The notes under the pieces were generated by a model. That model made no database searches, was not told the DNA's origin, and worked only from the letters and a program-made list of their open reading frames with translations. Below are positions 34,146-43,173 of a stretch of DNA of 64,000 bases, one piece after another. Every line of letters starts with the position of its first letter. Within the stretch, counting starts at the first letter, position 1. The DNA is taken from the NCBI RefSeq assembly GCF_024171945.1, contig NZ_JAMTCR010000002.1, positions 2,852,001-2,916,000 of the forward strand, given 5' to 3'. The position numbers were made by a program, and so were the translations under genes. This stretch comes from Actinokineospora globicatena. Its GTDB lineage: Bacteria; Actinomycetota; Actinomycetes; Mycobacteriales; Pseudonocardiaceae.

Positions 34146-35255
34146 ATGCGGGCACGACCGCCGACGCGCCAGTTCGTCGTGAAGCTGCACAGCCGCTGCG
34201 ACCTGGCCTGCGACTACTGCTACGTCTACGAGATGGCCGACCGGCGGTGGCGCGCGCAGCCCGCGGTGATGTCCGAGTCCACCGCGCACGACCTGGTCAG
34301 CCGCGTCGCCGAGCACGTGCGCGCGCACGATCTCGACCAGGTCGACATCGTGCTGCACGGCGGGGAACCGTTGCTGGCCGGGCACGCGCGGATCGAGTCG
34401 TTGTTGCGGGCCGCGACGGACCGGGTTCCGGCGCGCGTCGCATTCACCGTGCAGACCAATGGGATGCGGTTGGACGAGCGATTCCTGGGTCTGTTCGCCG
34501 AGTGGGGCGTCCGGGTCGGGGTGAGCCTCGACGGGACAAAAGCCGGACATGACCGACATCGCACCCGACGTGATGGCCGCGGAAGTCATGACGCGGTCAC
34601 GGCGGCGCTGGGGACACTGACCGGCCCTGATTTCCGGCACCTGTTCGCCGGGCTGCTGTGCGTGGTCGACCTGGCCGTCGATCCGCTGGCGACCTACCGG
34701 GAACTGCTCCGGTTCGACCCGCCGGTGGTCGACTTCCTGCTCCCGCACGGCAGTTGGAGCGCCCCGCCGCCCGGTCGGCACCCCGGTGACCCGGCGGCCC
34801 CGTACGCCGACTGGCTGATCCCGGTGTTCGACCAGTGGTACGGGGAGTCGCCGCCGCGCACGGTGGTGCGGCAGTTCGCCGAGGTGATCACCCTGTGGCT
34901 GGGCGGGACCTCCGGGGTCGAGGGGCTGGGTGAGCAGGCCTCACCGCCGCTGGTGGTGGCCACGGACGGCGCGATCGAGCTGTCGGACATCGTCGCGGCA
35001 GTGCAACCGGACGCCGTTGATACCGGGCTCAACGTCGCCACCGACCCATTCGACGCGGTAGTCCTACCGACGCCGAGACTCGCTTCGGAGTGCTTAGCCT
35101 GTCCGGTCGTCGCGGCCTGCGGTGGTGGACATCCCGCGCACCGCTACCGGGCAGGCGAGGGCTTCGAGAACCCGTCGGTCTACTGCCAAGACCTGTTCCG
35201 GTTGACCAGCCATGTACGGGCGCGCCTCGCCCACGACCTCGCGGCCTTGACGTGA
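34146..35255 (+). CDS. fxsB: FxsB-like radical SAM/SPASM peptide-modifying enzyme
   Basis: 369 residues. The SAM-binding 4Fe-4S motif is C18-x3-C22-x2-C25 in KLHSRCDLACDYCYVYEMAD. HGGEPLLAG and VQTNGM are the usual strand motifs. The C-terminal auxiliary-cluster (SPASM) region has ECLACPVVAACGGG, AHRYRAGEGFENPSVYCQDL, a pattern characteristic of the FxsB family. It should form carbon-carbon crosslinks in the peptide encoded at 33677. In many relatives an HExxH domain is fused downstream of this one; here it is a separate, overlapping gene. ATG 34146 has GGGGAG five bases upstream. Confidence 0.9.
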   Translation: MRARPPTRQFVVKLHSRCDLACDYCYVYEMADRRWRAQPAVMSESTAHDLVSRVAEHVRAHDLDQVDIVLHGGEPLLAGHARIESLLRAATDRVPARVAFTVQTNGMRLDERFLGLFAEWGVRVGVSLDGTKAGHDRHRTRRDGRGSHDAVTAALGTLTGPDFRHLFAGLLCVVDLAVDPLATYRELLRFDPPVVDFLLPHGSWSAPPPGRHPGDPAAPYADWLIPVFDQWYGESPPRTVVRQFAEVITLWLGGTSGVEGLGEQASPPLVVATDGAIELSDIVAAVQPDAVDTGLNVATDPFDAVVLPTPRLASECLACPVVAACGGGHPAHRYRAGEGFENPSVYCQDLFRLTSHVRARLAHDLAALT

Positions 35256-36424
35256 CCGCCGACCTGGCCTGGCACACCGTGACCGAGGCGGTGTTCGACG
35301 ACCTGGCCGGGGGAGGTGGTGGGCGGGAGGTCGCACGGGCGCTGGTGTCGGCGCGGCGCAGTCGGACGTTGGCGTTCCTGCGGTTGCTCGCGACCGACCG
35401 GGACCCCGCGGCCGCGCAAGCGTTCGCGGTGCTCGGTGACCTGCGCGCACACGATCCGGGCGCGGTGACCCGGGTGCTGGACGATCCAGCCGTGGGGCTG
35501 TGGGCGACGGCGGCTCTGCTGCGCGGTGATCGTGGGGAGTCGACCCCCGGATGCCTCGCGCAGATCGCCGCGGCGGCCGCGATCCGGGCTGGAGTCGTGG
35601 TCGAGTTGTTGTTCACCGCGCCCACGACAGTGTTGCCTTCGTTGGGTACCGTCGAACCGATCGTCGGACGTGCGAGGACGGATCGGTTGCGTTGGACGCC
35701 ATTCCCGGCGGTGCGCATGGCCCCGGGAGTGCGATGGACCTTCGGTGGATGGCCGCGAGGGTTGCTCCCCGACGGGCTAGGGCTTGCCGTTAGACCTGAC
35801 TTTGCGTTGTGGCAGGAGCGGCTGGAGGCGGCGTGGGAGCTACTAGCGACTGACCATCCGGTTGTGGCTGCGGAGTTGGCTGAGCTTGTCTCGGCTGTGA
35901 CGCCGCTAGAGCCGTCAGACGTTGGTGAGGCCAGCGCGACCGTTGGGGACGCGTTGGGGTGTGTGTTCCTGTCCCTTAGCGCTGACGCCGAGATGATGGC
36001 GGTGACGCTCGCGCACGAAGTGCACCACGCGAAGCTGACCGTGCTGATGGACCTCTTCCCGCTGTTCGACACCGCAGACGACAGACTGTTCTACGCCCCA
36101 TGGCGCACCGATCCCCGCCCGGTCGCGGGTCTGCTGCACGGCGCCTACGCACATCTCGCCATCGCCGGGTTCTGGCGCGAACGGAGGCAGTTAGCCGAAT
36201 CAGCGCGGGCGCACCAAGAGTTCGCTCGGTGGCGCGAGGCGACATGGACGGTGAGTCAGATGTTGCTCGACAGCGGCGCTCTTACACCGCTCGGCCATCG
36301 GTTCGTCTGCGGGATAAGAGATCGCGTGCAGGTTTGGCTGAGTGAAGCCGTTCCGGCCTCGGATCTGCGCACTGCCACTCGGCTGTTGGCCGAGCACCGG
36401 CAGCGGTGGGCGTCAGGCGGCTGA
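35252..36424 (+). CDS. HEXXH-motif peptide-modification-associated protein
   Basis: 390 residues from GTG 35252, overlapping the radical SAM stop by four bases (GTGA). The defining motif AHEVHHAKL (HExxH, about residue 255) and the following [23 protein letters not shown] match the HEXXH domain (mod_HExxH type) that accompanies FxsB enzymes. The motif suggests a metal-dependent protease or hydroxylase-like role on the modified peptide, for example leader removal; the family's activity is not established to my knowledge. One TTA codon at 36191-36193. Its 3' end overlaps the convergent antiporter gene by 12 bases. Confidence 0.85.
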   Translation: MTADLAWHTVTEAVFDDLAGGGGGREVARALVSARRSRTLAFLRLLATDRDPAAAQAFAVLGDLRAHDPGAVTRVLDDPAVGLWATAALLRGDRGESTPGCLAQIAAAAAIRAGVVVELLFTAPTTVLPSLGTVEPIVGRARTDRLRWTPFPAVRMAPGVRWTFGGWPRGLLPDGLGLAVRPDFALWQERLEAAWELLATDHPVVAAELAELVSAVTPLEPSDVGEASATVGDALGCVFLSLSADAEMMAVTLAHEVHHAKLTVLMDLFPLFDTADDRLFYAPWRTDPRPVAGLLHGAYAHLAIAGFWRERRQLAESARAHQEFARWREATWTVSQMLLDSGALTPLGHRFVCGIRDRVQVWLSEAVPASDLRTATRLLAEHRQRWASGG

Positions 36425-37534
36425 CTTGCCCACCGATGGGATGGTGGGGAACGGGAGCGTCTGCGGTGTCCGATCCAGCGGAATCCGGTCCAGGACGTGC
36501 CCACCGGCGGTGAACAGCAGGTACGTGACGACGATCGCCGGACCGACCACGGCGACCGTGCCCGGGAAACTCGGCTCCAGCAGCAGTGCCAGCACGATCG
36601 CGGTCAGCCCGTTCTGCTGGCTGAGCGCCAGGCACCACCGGTCGTAGCGGCTCATCCGGATGGCGATGAGCGATCCCACCACGACCTGCGCCCCGAACGC
36701 GGCCACACCGAGCAGCAGGCCCTTGAGCAGCAACCCCATCGACCCCGGTCCGACCGTGCCCGCCAGCACCACGCCCAGCGCCACCCCGGCCAGCAGCAAC
36801 GCGCCGGTCAGGGCCTTCTCGAGAACCCGCTCGGCCCTGGGGTGACCCGCGAACGGCCGCACCACCAGGCCCGCGAGCGCGACACCGAGCATCAGGCCCT
36901 GCGTCACCGCGACCACGGCGAAGGCGAGCACCAGGACTGTGCCCATCGGGACCATGCCCACCGGGACCAGCCGGGACCGGAACACGAACCACAGCTCGAT
37001 CGCGGCGACGGCGAACGCGGCGTTGAGCAGCAGGCTGGTGCCGAGGTCGGCCAGCCCGGACGACAGCACACCGGGGGTGCCCAGCGCGAACGCGGAGAGG
37101 TACACGACCATCAGCACGGTCACCGGGTCGTCGAACGCGGCCCACGCGGACAGGATCGACTTGGCGCGCCCGGACATCCGCCGGTTCAACGTCGCGGCCA
37201 CCGACAGCGGATCGATCTGCGCGACCGCCACCCCGAGCACCAGGCTGACCGGCCGCGAATCGACCAGGTACATCACCCCGGCGATGAGCGCGGTCTTGGC
37301 CAGCACACCGACCGTCACCGCGAGCACCACCACACCGATGTTGCCGCGCAGCTCGTCCAACGCGATCCCGCGCGTGCTGCCATAGAGGCCGACAGCGAGC
37401 AGGGCCATGACGAACAGGTGGTACGCCGCGCCCGTGTGCACACCGCTTATCCCGGTCAGCCCCGCGACCGCCCAGCACACCACGGTGACACCCAGAACCG
37501 CCAACGGCAGGCGATTCCCACTCGACTGCGACAT
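36413..37534 (-). CDS. Cation:proton antiporter (CPA superfamily)
   Basis: 373 residues, 11-12 membrane segments. The paired half-helix signatures of Na+/H+ antiporters are visible: [17 protein letters not shown] and [24 protein letters not shown] (the double Asp of electrogenic CPA2-like transporters), with [18 protein letters not shown] near the C-terminus. It exchanges Na+ or K+ for H+; the ion is not determined. ATG 37534 has AAGGGGATG upstream. Convergent with the HExxH gene and probably unrelated to the RiPP locus. Confidence 0.87.
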   Translation of the reverse strand: MSQSSGNRLPLAVLGVTVVCWAVAGLTGISGVHTGAAYHLFVMALLAVGLYGSTRGIALDELRGNIGVVVLAVTVGVLAKTALIAGVMYLVDSRPVSLVLGVAVAQIDPLSVAATLNRRMSGRAKSILSAWAAFDDPVTVLMVVYLSAFALGTPGVLSSGLADLGTSLLLNAAFAVAAIELWFVFRSRLVPVGMVPMGTVLVLAFAVVAVTQGLMLGVALAGLVVRPFAGHPRAERVLEKALTGALLLAGVALGVVLAGTVGPGSMGLLLKGLLLGVAAFGAQVVVGSLIAIRMSRYDRWCLALSQQNGLTAIVLALLLEPSFPGTVAVVGPAIVVTYLLFTAGGHVLDRIPLDRTPQTLPFPTIPSVGKSAA

Positions 37535-37741
37535 CGCATCCCCTTGGGCGAGACCGCCACCGGCCGATTCGAGGTCGGCGGACACCTGATGATATCGCGG
37601 CCCACCACCCTCCCGGTGCCCCAACAGCGCAACCCGTCCGGCCGAACAGGTGAACGCCTTCCCTGGCCCGGCAGAACACCTGACGCCCCGTCGCGGTCAC
37701 GGCACCCTGTACCCCAAGAGCACCAACCACTTGGGGAGAAC

Positions 37742-39109
37742 ATGGCCAGATCCACGTCCCGACTGATCGCCGTCCTGGCGGCGATCCCGATAGCCCTGAC
37801 CCTCGCACCAGCCACCGCGACCGCCGCCGTGGACCCGGAGGATGTAGCCGTCGTCGCCACGCTCGACAAAGCGGCCTACGACACCGGCGACCGGGTAACC
37901 CTGACTGTCACCGTTACCAACAACGGGGCCGAACCCACTCCGGCGCTCCGCGCGTGGGCGTCTGGTGACACCTACTTCAACGGCCCGTGGGCGAGGGAGA
38001 TGGACCGCTGGGGGCCGGGCAAGGTCTTGGCGCCAGGTGAGTCCTACCGGATCAGCGGCGCGGACTACCTAGAAGACACCTCAGACGGTGTGGCCAATAT
38101 CGATGTCCAGGTTGAGGGGGCACCCGTCTTCAAGAGGGTGCGTCTATCCGCGCCAGTCGCGGCCACGACCGGCGACTTGACCGGCAGGATTGGCTACGAC
38201 AGCAACGCCGACGGCGTCCTAGCACCTGAAGAGGGCCGCGCGGGCGTCACGGTCACTATCGACAACTACCGCGCGGGCGTTCGGCACACCACGTCGACCA
38301 ATGCCAGTGGGTACTACGAGTTCCGCGGCATCACCACAGGCGAGTACCACATGCGTCTCGAAGGGCTGATCGAGTTCGTCGCGCAGCCCGAGCCCCAGTT
38401 CGTCGGCCGGGCAGGTAAGGACTACCAGATCTTCGTGGAGCGCCCGCTCTCGGAGAGCCTTACCGCAACGCTGCGTTTCGACCGGAAGACCTACCAGCCG
38501 GGGGAGCGCGCGACCATCACGATCACCTTGTTCAACCGGAGTGCCCGCCCGCTGACAGGTGTCACCGCGTGGTGCAACCGCGTCGGTCACGAGTGGGGGC
38601 TGCGCGCGACCGCCGAGGGCTGGGGCGCGCTCTACAGTGGAGCGACGATCCCGGCGGGCACCAAGCGCACGTACAAGGTCTGGTCGATCATCCCGCCCGA
38701 GGGTCGCAAGGCCGGGTTCGTCTTCGCCGAGTGCGGCTTCATCCAACGGATCTCCGACGGCACCCCCGAGGCGGAGGACACCGCGAAGGTCCCGGGCGCC
38801 GTGGGCACCGTCGAAGGCGTGGTCTACGAGGACCGCGACGGCGACCTCACCGCGAGTCCGGGTGAGGGTGTGCAGGGGGCTCGCGTGACTCTGGTCGACT
38901 CCCAGTCGGGCAAGGCCATCGTCAACGGCCTCACCGGCCCGGACGGCCGCCTCGACATCCGCAACGTGCCCACCGGCACCTACGTCCTGCGCCTCGACAA
39001 GCCGTGGCAGTTCGCCGAGGCCAGGAACCCGTGGCACCAGGTCTACGAGGGCTGGCCCAACCCGATCTCCGAACGCGTCACCCGTGTCCCCAGGCCCGCG
39101 ACCGCCTGA
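37742..39109 (+). CDS. Secreted protein with SdrD B-like/Ig-fold repeats
   Basis: 455 residues. Signal peptide (MARSTSRLIAVLAAIPIALTL, cut near ATA). The mature chain alternates CARDB/Ig-like beta modules (LDKAAYDTGDRVTLTVTVTN; LRFDRKTYQPGERATITITL) with SdrD B/Cna B-like modules carrying calcium-type loops (GYDSNADGVLAPEEGRAGVTV; VYEDRDGDLTASPGEGVQGARV) and GYYEFRGITTGEYHM. The order is Ig-B-Ig-B. There is no sorting signal or membrane anchor, so it is released or wall-associated. ATG 37742 follows GGGGAG. Convergent with the ATPase paralogue at 39172. Function unknown. Confidence 0.85.
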   Translation: MARSTSRLIAVLAAIPIALTLAPATATAAVDPEDVAVVATLDKAAYDTGDRVTLTVTVTNNGAEPTPALRAWASGDTYFNGPWAREMDRWGPGKVLAPGESYRISGADYLEDTSDGVANIDVQVEGAPVFKRVRLSAPVAATTGDLTGRIGYDSNADGVLAPEEGRAGVTVTIDNYRAGVRHTTSTNASGYYEFRGITTGEYHMRLEGLIEFVAQPEPQFVGRAGKDYQIFVERPLSESLTATLRFDRKTYQPGERATITITLFNRSARPLTGVTAWCNRVGHEWGLRATAEGWGALYSGATIPAGTKRTYKVWSIIPPEGRKAGFVFAECGFIQRISDGTPEAEDTAKVPGAVGTVEGVVYEDRDGDLTASPGEGVQGARVTLVDSQSGKAIVNGLTGPDGRLDIRNVPTGTYVLRLDKPWQFAEARNPWHQVYEGWPNPISERVTRVPRPATA

Positions 39110-39125
39110 CCCTGACTCCGTTCGA

Positions 39126-39156
39126 CGGCGGCTTGGCCCTCTGGGTCAAGCCGCCG
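39126..39156. terminator. Bidirectional hairpin between convergent genes
   Basis: Fourteen-pair stem cggcggcttggccc (39126-39139) / gggtcaagccgccg (39143-39156) with one G-T wobble and a three-base loop. It lies between the stops of the secreted protein (39109) and the ATPase (39172). Confidence 0.85.
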
Positions 39157-39171
39157 AGTCCACGAAGGACG

Positions 39172-39972
39172 TCATAGCGGGTCTAAGAGGCGGCGGAGGC
39201 GGGTGGTCATGATGGCGTCTAGGTCGACTTCCGTGGTGCCTCGCTGGCGGACGTCTTCGTAGGCCTCGTACAAGAGGCGGCGGAGCGCGTCGGCGGAAAG
39301 GCCTACAGGGGACCAGCGGTGTTCGATCCACTCGATGGCGGATGGAGCAAGAGGCGGGATTGTGGGGTGTGCCGCGTTGAGGCGGGCGGTGACGAAGCGG
39401 TCGACGTCTCCCGGTGTGAGAGGCCCAAGAGGCAACGTGGTGACGTCGTCCGGGGCCTCGCGGAGGTGGGATGACTCGGTGAACAGGATCATCCGCTCTC
39501 GTGCGGCGCCCGCGTACCAGCGAAGTTCGGCAGGTAGCTCTACCGGAGGCAACAGCACGACCAAGAGCGCGTCGTCGGGGAGCACGGCATCGATCTCGTC
39601 GAGGACCTGTCGGGGATCGTCCGAAGAGACGTCGAACCGTGCGGCCAACTGGCGGCAGACAGCGTCGATCCGTTCCCGCACCGTCAGCGCTACCGGCTCA
39701 TGTGACAGGTCGACGCACACCACCCCGTCGGCGTTGTCGAGCAGCCACCGGGCGCACCGCTGCGCGAGAGTCGACTTCCCGCAGCCGGACGGGCCGGTGA
39801 CCAGCACCAACCGGGCCGGGTCACGGGTGTAGGAGCGGGCGAACGAGTCGGTGAAGCGGGTGAACCCGGCGGCGAAGTGGTCGATCTCGGCGACCAGCCC
39901 GAGCAGGTCGGGCCGCTCGACCAGGGGCAGCGCCGCGGCGGTGAACGGGTTGGTCCACCGCGCGTGGGTCAT
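39172..39972 (-). CDS. P-loop ATPase, paralogue of the 25384 gene
   Basis: 266 residues. Walker A GPSGCGKS (60-67), then CVDLSHEPVALTVRERIDAVC and LLVVLLPPVELPAEL, ERMILFTESSHL, LTPGDVDRFVTARLNAAHP. These correspond block by block to the 308-residue ATPase at 25384 (VVDLRRHALAL, LALVVLLPDHLDL, PRVLYLAESALL, LTRADVARFV). It lacks a second AAA partner next to it. One TTA codon near the C-terminus (39184-39186). ATG 39972, with AGGGACGG upstream. Function unknown; possibly an alternative subunit for the 26307 ATPase. Confidence 0.8.
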   Translation of the reverse strand: MTHARWTNPFTAAALPLVERPDLLGLVAEIDHFAAGFTRFTDSFARSYTRDPARLVLVTGPSGCGKSTLAQRCARWLLDNADGVVCVDLSHEPVALTVRERIDAVCRQLAARFDVSSDDPRQVLDEIDAVLPDDALLVVLLPPVELPAELRWYAGAARERMILFTESSHLREAPDDVTTLPLGPLTPGDVDRFVTARLNAAHPTIPPLAPSAIEWIEHRWSPVGLSADALRRLLYEAYEDVRQRGTTEVDLDAIMTTRLRRLLDPL

Positions 39973-40076
39973 GTGCCCGTCCCTGGTCCGCGTGCCGAGC
40001 GAGCCTGCACGCCGATCCAATACCACCGGCGGTCGGTGATCAAGAGATCCCGCCGCACCTCCACAGTGGACCGGGG

Positions 40077-40793
40077 CTAGGCGGCCGAGGCGTCGAGCAG
40101 GTCCGCCGCCCGGGTGAGCAGCCGGTCGTACGCGGCCGGGTCGTCGGTGTCGATCACCGGGAAGCCGACGCCGAAGTCGCCGTTCACCCACCTGGCGGTC
40201 ACCCCGGGGTTGGCCTCGTTGGTCCCGTCGTGCAGGAACACGTGCGGGCTGCAGTTGACCCTGCCGGAGCCCGCCGCCGCGAACTGGTCCATCACCGCGC
40301 GCCTGGCCCGGCCGTCGTCGAGCGCCTCGGCCAGCGCCGAGACGTCCACCGCGCCCGTCTCCCGCGCGACCTCCAGGATGACGTGGCGCATCGAGATGGT
40401 CCGGCCCTCGGCCCAGAACGCGACGCGCAGCGCCAGGTCCAGGGCCTCGCTGGCGGGCAGCCCCTGCGCCTTCGCCGCCTGCACGGCCTCCAGCGCGGGC
40501 AGCGTGGTCACCGGGTAGGTCCAGTCCGGGCCTTGCCACAGCCGCCAGCCCGCCTCGGGTTCCAGGGCCCCGACCACGGCGATCTCCGAGTCCACGCCGG
40601 GCCGCTCGTTGACCGAGTGGTTGAACAGCTCCAGCGGGAACGCGCGGTGGTCGAACCGCAGCCGCCCCACCAGGCCCAACCGGCGCCTGGCCGCGTGCAG
40701 CCGGAACACCCCCAGGTGGGCGAACGAGCAGTTGAGGTCGCTGAACACCACGACCGTGTCGGGGGTGGCGGGCAGGCGCGGGTCGGTGCTCAC
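40077..40793 (-). CDS. DsbA-family thioredoxin-fold protein
   Basis: 238 residues, no signal peptide. Starts VVVFSDLNCSFAHLGVFRLH: the DsbA CxxC site is reduced to a single cysteine in CSFAH. A cis-proline region (VNCSPHVFLHDGTNEANPG) and the helical insert (ALDLALRVAFWAEGRTIS) fit the FrnE/2-hydroxychromene-2-carboxylate isomerase branch of the family. Probably a cytoplasmic redox or glutathione/mycothiol-linked enzyme. GTG 40793 overlaps the MarR stop by four bases (GTGA), so it is the second gene of that operon. Confidence 0.83.
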   Translation of the reverse strand: MSTDPRLPATPDTVVVFSDLNCSFAHLGVFRLHAARRRLGLVGRLRFDHRAFPLELFNHSVNERPGVDSEIAVVGALEPEAGWRLWQGPDWTYPVTTLPALEAVQAAKAQGLPASEALDLALRVAFWAEGRTISMRHVILEVARETGAVDVSALAEALDDGRARRAVMDQFAAAGSGRVNCSPHVFLHDGTNEANPGVTARWVNGDFGVGFPVIDTDDPAAYDRLLTRAADLLDASAA

Positions 40794-41278
40794 GGTGCGT
40801 CCTCTCTGGCTGGTTCGCAGGCCCCCGTGCGGTGGGCGTGCGCGACCTTGAGCAGGCCGGTGGCGATGATCTGCTTCTCCTCGTCGGTCAGGTGCGCGGC
40901 GAAGTGCTTCTCGATGCCGCCGAGGTACACCGGGACGGCCCGGCGGAACGCGGTGCGGCCCGCGTCGGTGAGCACCGCCCAGACCACCCGGCGGTCGTTG
41001 CCGTCGGTCTCCTTGCGGACCAGGCCGTCGGCGGCCATCTCGTCGACCAGCCTGCTCACCCGGGTGCGGCTGAGCACCACCCGGTCGGCCAGGTCGCGCA
41101 TCCGCAGCCCGGGCGCCTCGGCGGCCTGCAGCTCGAGCAGCACGTCGTACCAGGTCAGCGGGACGGTGCCCGCCCTGTCCAGCTCGGCCTCGATCGCGCG
41201 CAGGGCCGCGTTGGAGGCCAGCAGCACGGACCGCCACGCCTCGATGCCGAGGTCGTCGGTGCGCAGGGGGAGTCGCAT
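40790..41278 (-). CDS. MarR-family transcriptional regulator
   Basis: 162 residues from ATG 41278. The winged HTH is typical: LRMRDLADRVVLSRTRVSRLVDEMAADGLV, then the wing RKETDGNDRRVVWAVLTDAGR. No good ribosome site precedes ATG 41278 (the minus-strand leader reads actcctccc), so an upstream in-frame start up to ATG 41341 is possible, or initiation is weak. It faces the rhodanese/YceI genes across two palindromes at 41300-41339 that are probable binding sites. Likely a redox- or electrophile-responsive repressor of both arms; the ligand is unknown. Confidence 0.88.
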   Translation of the reverse strand: MRLPLRTDDLGIEAWRSVLLASNAALRAIEAELDRAGTVPLTWYDVLLELQAAEAPGLRMRDLADRVVLSRTRVSRLVDEMAADGLVRKETDGNDRRVVWAVLTDAGRTAFRRAVPVYLGGIEKHFAAHLTDEEKQIIATGLLKVAHAHRTGACEPAREDAP

Positions 41279-41299
41279 GGGAGGAGTGTAGGCGATTGC

Positions 41300-41339
41300 G
41301 TGCGTCCGCACATATCTGTTACGGTGCGTGCAGACGCAC
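41300..41339. promoter_or_regulatory. Two palindromic MarR-type operator candidates
   Basis: GTGCG-TC-CGCAC (41300-41311) and GTGCGT-GCAG-ACGCAC (41324-41339), both perfect, with centres 26 bases apart. Between them lies the AT-rich catatctgttac, which could hold a -10 for either direction. Position between divergent MarR and rhodanese genes makes these the probable MarR sites. MarR dimers usually bind 15-20 bp palindromes of this kind. Confidence 0.65.
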
Positions 41340-41408
41340 ATTTATCCGCGTCCGACCGACCCGGCTCGCCGCACCCGGCGGCGCCGAACGCACCAGAAGG
41401 GGGTCGTC

Positions 41409-41738
41409 ATGGCTCGCGTCATCAGCACCGACGAGGTCAAGCAGCGCATCGATGCCGGTTCCGCGGTCGTGCTCGAGGCACTGCCGCAGTCCTACTACGA
41501 CGAGGCGCACCTGCCCGGCGCGCTGAACCTGCCGCTCGACGAGGTGGACGACCGCGCCGCCGCGCTCATCCCGGACAAGGACGCCGAGGTCATCGTGTAC
41601 TGCACCGACACCTCCTGCTCCAACTCCGGCATCGCCTCGGACCGGCTCGTCGAGCTGGGCTACACGAACGTGTTCACCTACACGGCGGGCAAGCGGGACT
41701 GGGTGGGCAACGGCCTGCCCACCGAGTCCGCCCAGTAG
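41409..41738 (+). CDS. Single-domain rhodanese-like sulfurtransferase
   Basis: 109 residues. Rhodanese fold with the LEALPQSYYDEAHLPGALNL entry and active loop CTDTSCSNSG, whose first cysteine is the likely persulfide carrier. The EALP opening and the Thr/Ser-rich loop are those of small cytosolic rhodaneses often paired with YceI proteins. ATG 41409 has AGAAGGGGG upstream. First gene of the two-gene arm opposite MarR. Confidence 0.87.
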   Translation: MARVISTDEVKQRIDAGSAVVLEALPQSYYDEAHLPGALNLPLDEVDDRAAALIPDKDAEVIVYCTDTSCSNSGIASDRLVELGYTNVFTYTAGKRDWVGNGLPTESAQ

Positions 41739-41772
41739 CCCCGTCGAGCACCCAGAACCAGATCGGAGAGCC

Positions 41773-42363
41773 ATGACCAACACCGAATCGACCGGCACCG
41801 CGGCCACCAGGGTGCTCGGCGGCGTGGAACTGCCCGCCGCGGGCACCTGGAAGGTCGACCCCGGCCACGCCGAGGTGGGTTTCGTCGGCAGGCACTTCAT
41901 GCTCACCAAGGTCCGCGGCCGGTTCACCGGCGTCGAGGGCGTGGTGACCGTCGCCGAGCGGCCCGAGGACAGCTCCGTCGAGGTCACCATCGACATGGCC
42001 TCGGTGAACAGCGGCGACCAGACCCGCGACGACCACCTGCGCTCCGACGACTTCTTCGACGTCACCGCGCACCCCACCGCCACCTTCCGCTCCACCTCCG
42101 TGTCGTGGATCGGGGCCGGTGGTGTCCTGGAGGGTGAGCTCGCCATCAAGGGGGTCGCCCGCCCGGTGACGCTCAAGGTCGAGCACCTCGGCGTCGTGCG
42201 CGACCCGTGGGGCAACGACCGCGCGGTGTTCTCGGCCAAGGGCCGGATCAACCGGGAGGACTGGGGCCTGAGCTGGAACATGGTGCTCGAGGCGGGCGGC
42301 ATCCTGGTCTCCAAGGAGATCGAGCTCGAACTCGAGGTGGAGCTCATCCACGACAACGGCTGA
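41773..42363 (+). CDS. YceI-family lipocalin-like protein
   Basis: 196 residues, no signal peptide. YceI fold motifs: GTWKVDPGHAEVGFVGRHFMLTKVRGRF, DQTRDDHLRSDDFFDVTAHPTATF, KGVARPVTLKVEH and INREDWGLSW. The family binds polyisoprenoids or other amphiphiles and is often linked to stress or redox genes. ATG 41773 has ATCGGAGAGCC upstream. It is 34 bases after the rhodanese gene and ends just before a strong terminator. Confidence 0.9.
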   Translation: MTNTESTGTAATRVLGGVELPAAGTWKVDPGHAEVGFVGRHFMLTKVRGRFTGVEGVVTVAERPEDSSVEVTIDMASVNSGDQTRDDHLRSDDFFDVTAHPTATFRSTSVSWIGAGGVLEGELAIKGVARPVTLKVEHLGVVRDPWGNDRAVFSAKGRINREDWGLSWNMVLEAGGILVSKEIELELEVELIHDNG

Positions 42364-42378
42364 GCCACACCCGGCCAC

Positions 42379-42416
42379 CCGGGGGCGCCGCACCGATCGG
42401 GGTGCGGCGCCCCCGG
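42379..42416. terminator. Strong hairpin after the YceI gene
   Basis: Sixteen perfect pairs, ccgggggcgccgcacc (42379-42394) / ggtgcggcgcccccgg (42401-42416), six-base loop gatcgg. No T-tract. A second, smaller GC hairpin (ccccgcgg...ccgcgggg) follows near 42435-42458. Confidence 0.88.
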
Positions 42417-43173
42417 TGTCCGCCGACGTGCGCTCCCCGCGGCTGAGGGGCCCGCGGGGGGCGTTTGTCGTATCCGGACCCGGGAGTGTGAGGGGGTGCG
42501 ACCGGATGCGATCAGATCGGTTGACGGAATCAGCCCGCTGACCACGAACTGTCCATCGAACGGTGTTGTTCGCCGTTTGTCGGACGCGCGGAGTTGCCAT
42601 CGCGGAAAGCGACAGGGGGCGTTCGAAGCGTGATTTATGAAGCCTCCTGCCTTGTCTGACGCGTCCGAACCGGGCAGTACAACCCGGAGGTTCTCGCTCC
42701 TTATCGAGTGAATTCCAGACAGCCGGTTGCCCGTCGAGGTGGCGTGTGGCATCGTCTGCGACATCGGGTTCGACTCGATTAAATGGGGGTCTCCGGTTCG
42801 TTGTCGCACGAACGGAACCCGGTGCGGTCGCGGTGCGGCGGGTGAGGACGACAACGCCCTGACCAGCTGAGACCGCACCGAACCGGCCGTGCGGACCGGA
42901 CGGGGATACGCACAGCTAGGCACACCATCGCGTTAGTCCGCGCGCTCAGCGCGAACGCACAGACGTGGTGAGGTGGGGCACGAGGGGGTTTGGGCGCCGT
43001 TCGGCGGGGTGCGGGAGGGAATGCGCCGCCTGCGTGCGCGGACCGGGGCGGTCGGTTCTACCACGGCCGTCCTGATTTCGCGCGCCGGGCCGCGGCGAGG
43101 TCATTTCCGCGCGCCCGGCCGAGGTGCCGACGCGCCCCCGAGTGCGGCCACCGGCCACAGGGGGAGGAAACTT
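42417..43173. promoter_or_regulatory. Long upstream region of the nitroimidazole-type operon
   Basis: About 750 bases without a supported gene. The part from 42480 to 42800 is clearly AT-richer than the surroundings (ttgacggaatcag near 42518; gtgatttatgaagcc near 42630; ctcgattaaatgggg near 42773), as expected for a regulated promoter region. gggaggaaactt before 43174 is a good ribosome site. An unusually long leader is possible. No known operator was recognised. Confidence 0.45.
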
